A stretch of 50,357 bases of DNA from Chloroflexota bacterium (GCA_029556265.1 JAKQFH010000028.1:1-50357); one strand, 5' to 3'. Positions 25,806-34,752 are shown, counted from the stretch's first letter. Program-made: numbers and translations. The notes: a model not told the origin generated them from the letters alone.

Positions 25806-27032
25806 ATGTCTGCGGTATTGGAACGATTTTTGAGGTACGTAAAAATTGATACTGAATCGGATCGGGATTCGAAAACCTATCCAAGTTCAGCCAAACAGTT
25901 GGATTTTCTGCGCCTGCTCGCGGATGAACTGCGCCAGATTGGTTTGAGCGAGGTCAATATGGACCAGTTTGGCTACGTGACGGCGACGCTTGAGGCCACG
26001 ACCAACGCGCCCGCGCCAGTTATCGGTTTCATCGCGCATGTGGATACCAGCCCCGACTTCTGCGGAAAAGATGTGAAGCCTCAAATCGTGGAGAATTACG
26101 ACGGCGGGGATATCATCCTTAACGCGGCAGAACAAATCGTGCTCTCCCCGCGGCGGTTCCCCGACCTGTTGAAGTACCGCGGGGAAACGCTGATTACCAG
26201 CGATGGGACCACCCTGCTTGGCGCGGATGACAAAGCCGGCGTTGCCGAAATTATGAGCGCCATGGAATACCTGAGGGCTCACCCGGAGATACCGCACGGG
26301 AAAATCCGGGTCGCGTTCACGCCTGATGAGGAAGTGGGGGCCGGCGTGGAACACTTTGACGTGCCGGCTTTTGGAGCCGATTTCGCGTATACCGTGGATG
26401 GCGGAGAGGTAGGCGAGCTGGAAGTGGAGACCTTTAATGCCGCTGGCGCCAGGGTGTACGTGCGCGGGCGAAATGTGCATCCCGGCACGGCAAAGGGTGT
26501 GATGCTCAACGCGCTGCGCATCGCGATGGAATATGACGCGCTGCTGCCGGTTTTTGACCGCCCCGAGCACACTGAAAAGACTGAAGGCTTTTTCCACCTG
26601 ATGCTCCTGAAAGGCGAGGTGGAAAGCGCCCAAATGGAATATATCATCCGCGACCATGACGACCAACGCTTCCAGAGCCGAAAAGCTCTGATGCAAAGCG
26701 CCGCGGATTACCTGAACCGGAAACACGGCGAGACGGTGGTGGAGCTGACGCTGAAAGACCAATATTACAACATGAAAAAAATGATTGACCCACACCCGCG
26801 GATTATGGAAATAGCCCGGGCGGCATACGAAGCCCTGGGAATTGAACCGCGCGTCATCCCGGTACGGGGCGGCACGGACGGCAGCCGGCTTTCGTACATG
26901 GGGCTGCCAACGCCCAACCTGTTTGCCGGGGGTCACAACATGCACGGACGTTACGAGTTTGTGCCGGTGTGCGCGCTGGAAAAGGCGGTGCAAGTCATTG
27001 TCAGGATTTGTGAATTGGCGGCAGCCGGCTGA
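25806..27032 (+). CDS. pepT: Tripeptidase T
   Basis: 408 residues, normal for M20B PepT. Metal and catalytic motifs are FIAHVDTSPD, TTLLGADDKAG, TPDEEVGAG, EVETFNAAGA and the final GGHNMHGRYEF. It is a zinc aminotripeptidase of the cytoplasm. GGAGGA 7 bases before ATG 25806 decides the start; an in-frame extension upstream overlaps the cyclotransferase promoter region and lacks similarity. A strong terminator follows. Confidence 0.96.
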   Translation: MSAVLERFLRYVKIDTESDRDSKTYPSSAKQLDFLRLLADELRQIGLSEVNMDQFGYVTATLEATTNAPAPVIGFIAHVDTSPDFCGKDVKPQIVENYDGGDIILNAAEQIVLSPRRFPDLLKYRGETLITSDGTTLLGADDKAGVAEIMSAMEYLRAHPEIPHGKIRVAFTPDEEVGAGVEHFDVPAFGADFAYTVDGGEVGELEVETFNAAGARVYVRGRNVHPGTAKGVMLNALRIAMEYDALLPVFDRPEHTEKTEGFFHLMLLKGEVESAQMEYIIRDHDDQRFQSRKALMQSAADYLNRKHGETVVELTLKDQYYNMKKMIDPHPRIMEIARAAYEALGIEPRVIPVRGGTDGSRLSYMGLPTPNLFAGGHNMHGRYEFVPVCALEKAVQVIVRICELAAAG

Positions 27033-27057
27033 TTTCCACCATTAGCGTTAACTAAAG

Positions 27058-27083
27058 ACGCCGCGCTCTTCTGAGCGCGGCGT
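27058..27083 (+). terminator. Terminator of pepT
   Basis: acgccgcgctc / gagcgcggcgt, an 11-bp stem with loop ttct, followed by a T-rich tail. Confidence 0.85.
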
Positions 27084-27126
27084 TGTGTTTGTTATCAGAC
27101 GGTCTGGAACACAGCGAGCTCCAGAC

Positions 27127-27152
27127 AAAAAACCGCCCGTGTAGGGGCGGTT
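27127..27152 (-). terminator. Terminator of the SlyD-like gene
   Basis: Minus strand: aaccgccc / gggcggtt, an 8-bp stem and 6-base loop, with a run of T after it. Confidence 0.82.
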
Positions 27153-27171
27153 AAAATTTGCCATCGCGGGG

Positions 27172-27687
27172 TTAGCCGCAGCAGCCGTCAGAACAGCCTT
27201 CGCCGCAGCCCTCACAAGCGTGTGAAAGGCCGCCATTTTGGATTTCCTGTTCGGTTGCCGGACGAATGCCAAGAATGGTCACGGTGAACTGCAGGTCTTT
27301 GCCTGCCATGGGGTGGTTTAGGTCCAACTCCACGTTTTCGTCGGTAAGCGCGGTTGCCACGCCGGTAAAGACGTGCCCGTTCGCGTCGCGCAGGTGCATT
27401 GGTTCGCCCAGGCGGATGTCAAAATCCGGGGGGAAGGATTTGCGGGTCACCAGCACAACCGCTTCGGGGTCAAATTCTCCATAGGCGTCTTCGGCGAGGA
27501 CCAAAACCTCTTTGGAATCGCCAACTTCCAGACCGGTCAGGGCATTTTCCAGCCCGGGGATAATATTCTGGTGTCCGTGCAGGTATTCCAGCACTTCAGA
27601 TTCAATTTCCTCGCCGTCCACGACCAGATTGTAGGCAAGCTGAACAACGGCATCATCTTGCACCGCGTTTAAGATATTTTCTGTCAT
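27172..27687 (-). CDS. slyD: FKBP-type peptidyl-prolyl isomerase, SlyD-like
   Basis: 171 residues. The FKBP part (VVDGEEIES, LHGHQNIIPGLENALTGLEV, EDAYGEFDPEAV) encloses an insert-in-flap domain (EPMHLRDANGHVFTGVATAL ... DLNHPMAGKDLQFTV). The tail HACEGCGEGCSDGCCG is Cys-rich and probably binds metal, as in SlyD, where it delivers nickel to hydrogenase. It speeds proline isomerisation and acts as a chaperone. It lies before the zinc regulon but in the opposite direction; a metal link is a guess. Confidence 0.93.
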   Translation of the reverse strand: MTENILNAVQDDAVVQLAYNLVVDGEEIESEVLEYLHGHQNIIPGLENALTGLEVGDSKEVLVLAEDAYGEFDPEAVVLVTRKSFPPDFDIRLGEPMHLRDANGHVFTGVATALTDENVELDLNHPMAGKDLQFTVTILGIRPATEQEIQNGGLSHACEGCGEGCSDGCCG

Positions 27688-27793
27688 TTCTTCTCCAATT
27701 CTAAATAAATGCCCGGATTTTCCCGAGCCGCCTGATTATATCAGAGAAATTGATCGCGCGCCGCTTTGTGTAAGCCCCTGGGAATCCATATAT

Positions 27794-27822
27794 TTGACAA
27801 TTCTCCGGCGCCAGTCTACAAT
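27794..27822 (+). promoter_or_regulatory. Strong promoter of the zur-znu operon
   Basis: TTGACA, 17-base spacer, TACAAT: the best sigma-70-type promoter in the window. Confidence 0.8.
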
Positions 27823-27826
27823 TGGC

Positions 27827-27849
27827 TTACTGAAAAAGATTATCAATAA
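27827..27849. promoter_or_regulatory. Candidate Zur operator
   Basis: Inverted repeat TTACTGA-N9-TCAATAA with 6 of 7 arm positions complementary, lying on the predicted transcription start (about 27829) and directly before the regulator's own gene. AT-rich 23-bp repeats of this kind are typical of Fur-family operators. Confidence 0.5.
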
Positions 27850-27855
27850 CACACT

Positions 27856-28293
27856 ATGGATTGGCAAACATTTCTTTCAAAAGCAGGCTATCGGCTTTCT
27901 GAACCGCGAAAAACGATTATGAAGCTGATGGAAACGACAGAAAAGCCGTTGAACCCGCTGGGAATTCACCGGCTTTTGCGCGAACAGGGCGTGCATCTAG
28001 GCCTGGTCAGCGTATATCGGACGCTGGAACTGTTCCTCTCGCTTGGTCTCATCAGCCAGGTTTTCCAGCAGGACGGTTTGGTTGGATATCTGCCGTCGAG
28101 TTTTGGGCACCATCATTTTATCGTGTGCCAGAACTGCCAAAAAGCGGTAGAGTTTGCGGGAACGGAAGATATGCAGGATTTGATTCAGCGTATTCGCGCC
28201 GAGACCCACTTTCAGGTCAGGGAGCATCTGCTGCAGTTTTTTGGGCTCTGCCCCGAATGTCAATCCTTGTTGAAAGATGGTGAAAAACAATGA
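27856..28293 (+). CDS. Fur-family transcriptional regulator (Zur-like)
   Basis: 145 residues. A winged-helix N-terminal part (GYRLSEPRKTIMKLM, HLGLVSVYRTLELF) is followed by the metal-binding half with GHHHFIVCQNCQ and GLCPECQSL, two CxxC pairs for a structural zinc. Its stop overlaps the start of the substrate-binding lipoprotein (ATGA), and the operon encodes a znuABC-type transporter, so zinc-responsive repression is inferred; manganese or iron cannot be excluded. The leader has no clear ribosome-binding site. Confidence 0.9.
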   Translation: MDWQTFLSKAGYRLSEPRKTIMKLMETTEKPLNPLGIHRLLREQGVHLGLVSVYRTLELFLSLGLISQVFQQDGLVGYLPSSFGHHHFIVCQNCQKAVEFAGTEDMQDLIQRIRAETHFQVREHLLQFFGLCPECQSLLKDGEKQ

Positions 28294-29162
28294 AGTCTCT
28301 CGGCGCGCTTAGCTTGTGTTTGGCGCTCCTCCTGACGGCCTGCGCGCCTGCCGCGCCGGCACAAGCCGAACAAATGACTGTGACCGTTTCGGTCCTGCCG
28401 CAGGTTTATTTCGTGCAGAAAATCGCCGGCGACCTGGTCAGCGTGCAAGCGATTGTGGGAAGCGGGGATGACCCCCACACCTATGAGCCTACCGCTGAGC
28501 AGATGCGGGTGGTAGCGAAATCGCGTTTGTATTTTTCGATTGGCGTGGAATTTGAGGATGCCTGGCTGGCGCGCTTTCGCGCCGCGAACCCGGGCATGAC
28601 CATTGTGGATTCGGCAGCCGGCGTGGAACGTCTGCCGATACCCGCTTCTGTCGGTGAAACCAACACTGAAGGAGAGCCCGACCCGCATATTTGGTTTTCG
28701 CCTGAACGGGTGAAGCAGGTGTCTCAAAATATGGCGGACGCTCTGCTTGCTGCCGACCCCGCGCACGCTGAAAATTACCGCGCGAACCTGGCTGCCTGGC
28801 TGGAGGAGATTGACACGGTCGACGCGGATGTGCGCGCCGCCCTGGCTGGAATAACCCGCGGTACATTTCTTGTCATTCACCCTGCCTGGGGTTATTTCGC
28901 CCGGGATTATGGGTTGACCATGCTCTCCGTGGAGAGCCACGGGCAGGAACCTGGCCCTGAGGAATTGGCCAGGCTTATCAAGCTGGCGCGCGAGGATGAT
29001 ATCAGCACTGTGTTTGTGCAGAAAGGCGTCAGCCAGAAACTGGCAGAATCGATTGCGGCGCAGCTTGGGGCAGCCGAACTGGTGGAACTGGACCCGATGG
29101 CAAGGGATTGGTCCGCGAACATGCGGCTTTTGGCTGCCCAGTTGGCGGAAGCGCTTAGGTAG
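28290..29162 (+). CDS. znuA: Zinc ABC transporter, substrate-binding lipoprotein
   Basis: 290 residues. It has a lipobox LLLTAC and the cluster A-I metal-binding fold: DDPHTYEPTAEQM, EGEPDPHIWFSPE and VIHPAWGYFARDYGL provide three His ligands, with E/D near the end. The His-rich loop of many ZnuA proteins is absent. It captures zinc (or Mn) outside the membrane. The start overlaps the regulator's stop by 4 bases, giving coupled translation. Confidence 0.9.
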   Translation: MKSLGALSLCLALLLTACAPAAPAQAEQMTVTVSVLPQVYFVQKIAGDLVSVQAIVGSGDDPHTYEPTAEQMRVVAKSRLYFSIGVEFEDAWLARFRAANPGMTIVDSAAGVERLPIPASVGETNTEGEPDPHIWFSPERVKQVSQNMADALLAADPAHAENYRANLAAWLEEIDTVDADVRAALAGITRGTFLVIHPAWGYFARDYGLTMLSVESHGQEPGPEELARLIKLAREDDISTVFVQKGVSQKLAESIAAQLGAAELVELDPMARDWSANMRLLAAQLAEALR

Positions 29163-29172
29163 TGAGGATGAT

Positions 29173-29961
29173 TTGGAAGAGAATAGCGAAGCACCTGTAA
29201 TTTCCCTGCGCAATGTCTGGGCTGGGTATGACCTGGACACCGTCCTGGAAGATGTCAGCTTTGACCTTTTCCCGCGGGATTATGTCGGGCTCATTGGCCC
29301 CAACGGCGGCGGAAAAACCACCCTGATTAAGGTCATCCTGGGTTTGGTGGTTCCGCGGCACGGCTCTGTGAGCGTGATGGGATACAGCGCAAACGAAGGC
29401 AGAAGATACATCGGCTACGTCCCTCAGCTGCAAATCAGCGATAAGGCTTTTCCTATCAATGTGTGGGACGTGGTGAGTATGGGCAGAATCAACCCCGGTT
29501 TTTCCAGCTTGCGCCTGAGCGCGGAAGACCGCCAGCGCATCGAAGAAGCCCTGCGCCAGACGAGCATGCTGGAATTGAGCAAGCGCTCCATCAATGAAAT
29601 TTCAGGCGGTCAGCGGCAGCGCGTCTATATCGCGCGGGCGCTGGCGGCGCAGCCGCGCATCCTGCTGCTGGATGAACCGACCGCCAGTGTGGACCCGCAC
29701 GCCAGCGTTCAGATTTATGATTTGCTGGCAAAATTAAACGAGGAGATTTCTATCCTCCTGATCTCGCATGATATGACCGCGATTTCGGCTTACGTGAAAA
29801 CAATCGGCTGCATCAACCGCCGGCTGGTTTACCATCATGATAAGTCTATCTCAGCGGATATGTTGGAAGCGGGATATGAATGTCCGGTGGACTTAATCGC
29901 GCACGGGATGCCGCACCGGGTTTTCCCGGCGCACGACGCGGATGGGGAGCGCCTGGAATGA
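29173..29961 (+). CDS. znuC: Zinc ABC transporter, ATP-binding protein
   Basis: 262 residues. Walker A GPNGGGKTT, signature ISGGQRQRVYIARAL, Walker B ILLLDEPTASVD and the switch His (LLISHD) are intact. No ATG fits in frame at the 5' end; TTG 29173 preceded by GAGG at 29164-29167 is the best start, 10 bases after the upstream stop. Its stop overlaps the permease start as ATGA. It powers uptake through the permease. Confidence 0.92.
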   Translation: MEENSEAPVISLRNVWAGYDLDTVLEDVSFDLFPRDYVGLIGPNGGGKTTLIKVILGLVVPRHGSVSVMGYSANEGRRYIGYVPQLQISDKAFPINVWDVVSMGRINPGFSSLRLSAEDRQRIEEALRQTSMLELSKRSINEISGGQRQRVYIARALAAQPRILLLDEPTASVDPHASVQIYDLLAKLNEEISILLISHDMTAISAYVKTIGCINRRLVYHHDKSISADMLEAGYECPVDLIAHGMPHRVFPAHDADGERLE

Positions 29962-30818
29962 TCAGCTTTCTGAACGAAATTCTGTCCTATGAATTCATGC
30001 GCAACGCGCTGCTGGCGGGCGTAATCGTCAGCGCGGCTTGCGGGATTATTGGCACCCTGGTGGTGTTAAACCGCATCGTCTTTATCAGCGGCGGTATCGC
30101 GCACGCGGCTTATGGTGGGGTGGGGATTGCCTATTTCCTTGGATTGAACCCCGTCTGGGGCGCGGTTGCTTTCAGCCTGGCTTCCTCGCTGGCGATGGGT
30201 TACGTGCACCGCAAGGAGAAGGCTCGCGCGGATACCATCATTGGCGTGATGTGGGCGCTGGGGATGGCGCTGGGAATTATCTTCGTCAGCCTCAGCCCAG
30301 GCTACAAAGCAGACCTGATGAGCTACCTGTTTGGCAGCATTCTGGCAGTCTCCGCCGCGGACTTACGCCTGATGCTGGTGATTGTTTTGGCAGTGCTGAT
30401 ATTTGTGCTGGTATTCTACCGGCTCTTGCTGGCGATTTCCTTTGACGAGACTTTTTCCACGGTCCGGAACGTACCGGTTGGATTCGTCTATATGGCGATG
30501 ATTGTGTTAATTGGTCTGACGGTGGTTATCTCCATGCGTGTGGTGGGGTTAATTTTGGTCATCGCGCTCCTCACGATCCCGCCCGCAATCGCGAATCTGT
30601 TTGTGCAGGAAATGCGCGGAATTATGTTCCTGAGCAGCGCGTTAAGTTTGGTGTTTACCATTTCGGGTCTCCTCATTTCTTACACGTTGAACCTGCCCTC
30701 CGGGGCTGTAATCATTCTGGTGGCAAGCCTGGCTTATGGGTTGGCGGCAGCTCTGCGCGGAATACTTACCTGGAGCACCCTGAAAAAGGAATCCGCCGCT
30801 TCCAGAAACGATTTTTAA
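29958..30818 (+). CDS. znuB: Zinc ABC transporter, permease
   Basis: 286 residues with about eight to nine hydrophobic segments, as in the ABC-3 metal permease family. Conserved SGGIAHAAYGGVGIAYFLGL near residue 40 and SMRVVGLILVIALLTIPPAI near 200 are typical. ATG 29958 overlaps the ATPase stop by 4 bases. It is the last gene of the zur-znuABC unit. Confidence 0.93.
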   Translation: MISFLNEILSYEFMRNALLAGVIVSAACGIIGTLVVLNRIVFISGGIAHAAYGGVGIAYFLGLNPVWGAVAFSLASSLAMGYVHRKEKARADTIIGVMWALGMALGIIFVSLSPGYKADLMSYLFGSILAVSAADLRLMLVIVLAVLIFVLVFYRLLLAISFDETFSTVRNVPVGFVYMAMIVLIGLTVVISMRVVGLILVIALLTIPPAIANLFVQEMRGIMFLSSALSLVFTISGLLISYTLNLPSGAVIILVASLAYGLAAALRGILTWSTLKKESAASRNDF

Positions 30819-30845
30819 ACTTATCCAGTAGAATTGAAGATAACG

Positions 30846-31760
30846 ATGACAATCAAAGATTACTTTCAAGATACCGGACCAATCAGCGTCGGTTTGTGGC
30901 TGGGAAAACACTGTTCCCTGCGCGGGGGCAGGCGGCTCGCGGCTTTCGCGGCGGGGATAATCTCGGCCTTCCAAACCAGCCGAATGATGCAAGCTATTAA
31001 GGCAAACCAATGGGTGGTTTCCGATGGGAGTTTGAATCGGGCGCAGCTGGTTGAGCGCAGCAAAGAAGTAACCCGCAATATCGTCCTCAATTTATTTGAG
31101 TATTTCTATTATTATCAGCACATTGACGAAGCCAGGCAGCGCGTGGTTTTGTCGCCAGAAATGGAAGCGATGCTGGAAGATTGCCGCCAGGGTCAGCTGC
31201 AAATCATCCTCGGCCCGCATCTGGGCAATTTTGACCTGTTCGGGATGATGCTGGTAAAGATGGGCCTGAAGGTGGTTGTGCTTTCTTTTCCAAAACCCAA
31301 CCAGACATATCTCGCCCAAAACAAACTTCGCGAACAGGTCGGGATGCGAATTATGCCGATTAACCTGAGCGCTTTCCGTGAGGCGAAAAGACTGATGCTC
31401 AAGGAAGGTTATTCCTTTGTTACTGGTTTGGACCGACCGATTGATAGCAAGGAAGACCAGAAATATAAGCCGGCATTTTTTGGCAGACCTACCAATCTTT
31501 CCACTTACTATGTGCGCCTGGCACGGGAAACTGAGGCGAAACTTCGCGTCGCGTGCGGGGTTGTACATGAGGATGGAAGCTTTTATTATGACTGCACCCC
31601 GCCAATTCCGCTTGATGAATATTCTGACCTGACAGATGATATTGTGCTGAATGCCGGAAAAATATTGCGCGAAGCGGAGAAGTTCATCAGGAAATACCCT
31701 GAGCAATGGGCGATGTTTTACCCGGTCTGGCCGGATGCGCTGTCCAAAATTAGCAAGTAA
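30846..31760 (+). CDS. LpxL/HtrB-type (PatA-like) lipid acyltransferase
   Basis: 304 residues. The HX4D catalytic motif is GPHLGNFDLFG; later blocks include GLDRPID and KPAFFGRPT, and the end reads PEQWAMFYPVW. Family members acylate lipid A precursors in Gram-negatives or phosphatidylinositol mannosides in actinobacteria. The next gene is a CDP-alcohol phosphatidyltransferase, as in the mycobacterial PIM operon, so a role in a glycolipid or phosphoinositide is inferred. ATG 30846 is preferred to TTG 30834; no strong ribosome-binding site is visible. Confidence 0.82.
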   Translation: MTIKDYFQDTGPISVGLWLGKHCSLRGGRRLAAFAAGIISAFQTSRMMQAIKANQWVVSDGSLNRAQLVERSKEVTRNIVLNLFEYFYYYQHIDEARQRVVLSPEMEAMLEDCRQGQLQIILGPHLGNFDLFGMMLVKMGLKVVVLSFPKPNQTYLAQNKLREQVGMRIMPINLSAFREAKRLMLKEGYSFVTGLDRPIDSKEDQKYKPAFFGRPTNLSTYYVRLARETEAKLRVACGVVHEDGSFYYDCTPPIPLDEYSDLTDDIVLNAGKILREAEKFIRKYPEQWAMFYPVWPDALSKISK

Positions 31761-31775
31761 TGCTGAGAGGTGCAA

Positions 31776-32591
31776 ATGAAACAGCAGAAAGAAACCCGAA
31801 AGAATGATATCTTGCTTGGACCATTGGAACGACCCGCGCTGCAATGGTTAGCGCGCAATATGCCGATGTGGGTGAATTCTGACATCCTGACCATTATTGG
31901 TATCCTGGGCTCCATCCTGACCCTGGTAAGTTTTATTATTGTTGGCAGAACAGGCGGACCCCTGCGTAATTACTGGATCCTGGCGGCCTGTTTTGGTTAC
32001 ATTCTCAACTGGTTTGGGGATAGTTTGGATGGGACTTTGGCACGCTATCGCCATGTGGAACGCCCAAATTATGGATATTTCGTTGATCATTCCGTGGACG
32101 GCTTCACCGCGCTGTGTATGTTCCTCGGGTTTGGCTATGCTGGCATCGCTCGGATAGATGTCGTGGAATTCGCGGCGATTGGCTACCTGCTGATGATGAT
32201 TACGGTATTTCTGAAGACGAAGGTTACAGGCGTCTTTGAAATGACCACCATCAAGTTAGGACCGACGGAAATCCGGGTAATCGCGATTATATTCAGTTTG
32301 GTGCACTTCTTTATCGGCATAAAGAATGTAAATGTACCCTTGTTTGGCAGTCAGACTTATGGAACTATTGTGGTTGGGCTGATTGCCGCTTTGCTTTTCG
32401 TGTACTATCTGGTCGAAACTGTGCGGGTAAGCATCAAACTGGAAAGGGTCGACGCGGCGCAGCTTGCCCTCCGCCAGGATAAAGAAGCCAAAAAGCGCAC
32501 TAAAGCTGAAGAAAAACTGGAAAAAAAGGCTGCGAAAAAGCAGCACAAATTGGAAGAAACAGGGGCGGAAATCCAGAATTGGACGGACTAA
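31776..32591 (+). CDS. CDP-alcohol phosphatidyltransferase family protein
   Basis: 271 residues. The catalytic signature appears as GDSLDGTLARYR ... GYFVDHSVDG, matching DxxDGxxAR-x9-GxxxDxxxD. Five or six membrane segments follow the motif, and the last 40 residues are rich in Lys and Glu (probably a cytoplasmic coiled tail). The enzyme joins a CDP-activated lipid to an alcohol such as inositol, glycerol phosphate or serine; the alcohol is not evident. GAGAGG precedes ATG 31776. Probably co-transcribed with the acyltransferase. Confidence 0.87.
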   Translation: MKQQKETRKNDILLGPLERPALQWLARNMPMWVNSDILTIIGILGSILTLVSFIIVGRTGGPLRNYWILAACFGYILNWFGDSLDGTLARYRHVERPNYGYFVDHSVDGFTALCMFLGFGYAGIARIDVVEFAAIGYLLMMITVFLKTKVTGVFEMTTIKLGPTEIRVIAIIFSLVHFFIGIKNVNVPLFGSQTYGTIVVGLIAALLFVYYLVETVRVSIKLERVDAAQLALRQDKEAKKRTKAEEKLEKKAAKKQHKLEETGAEIQNWTD

Positions 32592-32647
32592 CAGTTTGCG
32601 GAGAAACTTTTCCGCAGCGCATAACAAGCGCTTCCGGGCTGATTATC

Positions 32648-33622
32648 TTATTTGGATTCCTGGCTGCGGAATTGGTGGATAGCAGGCGCGATTGCTTCCA
32701 ACTCCAGCAGTCGGGCGCATAACCCCGAAGGGACAATCCTGGGCAGCGCGGACCCGGCTAGATCCGTCGCGGCGGATAGCGCGGCGCGGGCGGGCTGGAT
32801 AAAGGCTTCCTCCAGGAGGCAGCCCGGAAAACCGATAACAACCAGATCCGGCTGCAGCAGGTGCGTCAGAGCCGCCAGGCCGCGCCCCAACTGCGTGCCC
32901 GCTTCGGAAAAAACTTCCAGGGCGAAAGGATCCCCGTTTTGGGCATCGCGAATTATCTGGAAAAGGTCCGCGTCAGCCTCCCAATGTTGGGGGAAGCGCA
33001 TGCGAGCCAGTTCCAACATTCCGGCCGCGCTGGCAAAGCCCGAAAGCGTGCCCGGCCTGGCAAGACCGGCCGGCCCTTCGGCCGCGAGGCGCAGGTTGCC
33101 AATTTGTCCGGCGGTACCGCCGCTGTTGGTATAGAGCTTACCGTCAGTCAGAATACCGGCGCGAACCGCGGGCGCGAGCGCGATAAACACCAGGTTGCCA
33201 GCTTTTTGCCCGGCGCCGAAGTAATATTCTGCCAACGCGCCAGCGTTGGCTTTTTGTTCCAGCGCAACCGGCAAATTGAAACGCAGTTGGATTTGGGAGC
33301 GCACAGGTTCCAGCTTCCATAGTGGAAAGCCTATCGCTGTGCTGAGCACACCAGTTTCCGGGTCCACATTGCCGGATATGGCGACGGAAACGCACTCTGG
33401 CAGCGCCAGGTGTTGGGCTTTGGTCAGGGTCAGCAGCCGGTCAGACTGCACCATAATTAATTCCAGGACGGTTGGAAAGTCGGCTTGCGGGGGAATTGGC
33501 GCAAAGAGACGTTCGTAAATCGTACCGGTGGGGCTGCCGCAAACCACCAGCAATCGTTCTCCGTCCAGGTTAATCCCCAGGATATTGGAGGAAGTGTTGA
33601 GAGAAGTATCTTTGCGCAGCAT
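32648..33622 (-). CDS. ROK-family protein lacking catalytic residues
   Basis: 324 residues with the ROK fold (LGINLDGERLLVV, PVALEQKANAGALAEYYFG, GGTAGQIGNLRL, GLAALTHLLQPDLVVIG). ROK sugar kinases have an Asp in the ENDANAAALAE block as catalytic base; here it is Lys (EQKANAG). The HAGEIGH block reads TAGQIGN, losing the Glu and His, and the CxCGxxGC zinc knuckle is missing. It also lacks the helix-turn-helix of ROK repressors. It is probably a non-catalytic sugar sensor or scaffold. The dpp operon ends just downstream. Confidence 0.85.
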   Translation of the reverse strand: MLRKDTSLNTSSNILGINLDGERLLVVCGSPTGTIYERLFAPIPPQADFPTVLELIMVQSDRLLTLTKAQHLALPECVSVAISGNVDPETGVLSTAIGFPLWKLEPVRSQIQLRFNLPVALEQKANAGALAEYYFGAGQKAGNLVFIALAPAVRAGILTDGKLYTNSGGTAGQIGNLRLAAEGPAGLARPGTLSGFASAAGMLELARMRFPQHWEADADLFQIIRDAQNGDPFALEVFSEAGTQLGRGLAALTHLLQPDLVVIGFPGCLLEEAFIQPARAALSAATDLAGSALPRIVPSGLCARLLELEAIAPAIHQFRSQESK

Positions 33623-33653
33623 TTAACTGAATCTTACCTGCCAAACATAAAGA

Positions 33654-33684
33654 AGCATCCCCTGAGCCGCGCTCAGGGGATGCT
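33654..33684 (-). terminator. Terminator hairpin at the end of the peptide ABC operon
   Basis: agcatcccctgag / ctcaggggatgct, a 13-bp perfect stem with loop ccgcg, just after the permease stop. The T tract is weak. Confidence 0.75.
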
Positions 33685-33698
33685 GGATTTCCAGACAA

Positions 33699-34742
33699 TC
33701 AACCTTTGCCGCGCATGCGCGGATCTAACACGTCGCGCATCGCGTCGCCAACCAGGTTCCAACCCATCACAAACAAGGTCAGCGTCACGCCCGGGTAGAC
33801 GACGATGTACCAGTATTTATCCAGGCTGGTAATCCAGTTTCGCGCGAAGCTGAGGATTTGCCCCCAGTCAGCGTAACCGACTTCCGTGCCGATACCGAGG
33901 AAGGACAGGGCGGCAAAGCCGAGTACCACGTCGCCAATGCCGAGGGAAGCCAGCACGAGGGTCGGGAAAATGGCGTTGGGGAGGATGTGTTTGAAGAGGA
34001 TTCTTCCGTTTTTAAGCCCGGAGGCTCTGGCAGCCAGGACGTAGTCGCGCTCTTTAATGGAGAGGATATCCGAGCGAATGATACGGGCATAGCCCATCCA
34101 ACCAAAGGCGATCATGGCAATGAGAGGCGGGAGCAGACTGCGCCCCAGGATTGGCGTTAGAACCGCCGAGAAAATCAACGCCATCATAATGTACGGCAAG
34201 GTCATAAAAACATCCGTGATACGCATGATAACGTCGTCGACAGCGCCGCCGTAATACGCCGCGACGGAACCTAAGACAACCCCAATCAGTACGGTGGCTA
34301 CCACCACGATAAAGCCGGTTTTGAAGGCTGTGCGCGTTCCCCAGACGATGCCGTAAAAGATGTCGTACTGCCCCTGGGCGGTGCCCAACAGATGAACCCA
34401 TTTCTCATGCCCGGTCAAAGTCTCATACCAGAAAGGCACTTCGGGCACATTTTTCTTCCAGGGAGCACCAGGATATTTGGGTTCGGCCATAAAACCGTCG
34501 CGCGGCATTTTATAGGGGTCATGCCCCACAGGCGGGGCGATAATCGGCGCAAAAATTGCGACCAGAATGAAAAGCACAATTAAAATCATGCCGATGATGG
34601 ACGCGGGTGTTTTTACCAGCCCTTTGAGGATGCGGTAATTATCTGGTCCAACAGTGCGCTCCAGCCAGCCAATTTTGCGGGTGGAGTGGGTTTCGGCCAG
34701 GAGCCTGTTATCGCCAGTCGGATTAAGGTTGTTTTCGGTCAT
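33699..34742 (-). CDS. Peptide ABC transporter permease (DppC/OppC type)
   Basis: 347 residues. An N-terminal OppC-type segment with one membrane helix is followed by the permease core; the EAA loop region is ARASGLKNGRILFKHILPN. It has about six helices. AAGGAG lies before ATG 34742, which rejects an upstream in-frame start. It pairs with the DppB-type permease 10 bases upstream. It is the last gene of the operon. Confidence 0.93.
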   Translation of the reverse strand: MTENNLNPTGDNRLLAETHSTRKIGWLERTVGPDNYRILKGLVKTPASIIGMILIVLFILVAIFAPIIAPPVGHDPYKMPRDGFMAEPKYPGAPWKKNVPEVPFWYETLTGHEKWVHLLGTAQGQYDIFYGIVWGTRTAFKTGFIVVVATVLIGVVLGSVAAYYGGAVDDVIMRITDVFMTLPYIMMALIFSAVLTPILGRSLLPPLIAMIAFGWMGYARIIRSDILSIKERDYVLAARASGLKNGRILFKHILPNAIFPTLVLASLGIGDVVLGFAALSFLGIGTEVGYADWGQILSFARNWITSLDKYWYIVVYPGVTLTLFVMGWNLVGDAMRDVLDPRMRGKG

Positions 34743-34752
34743 GCGCTGCTCC

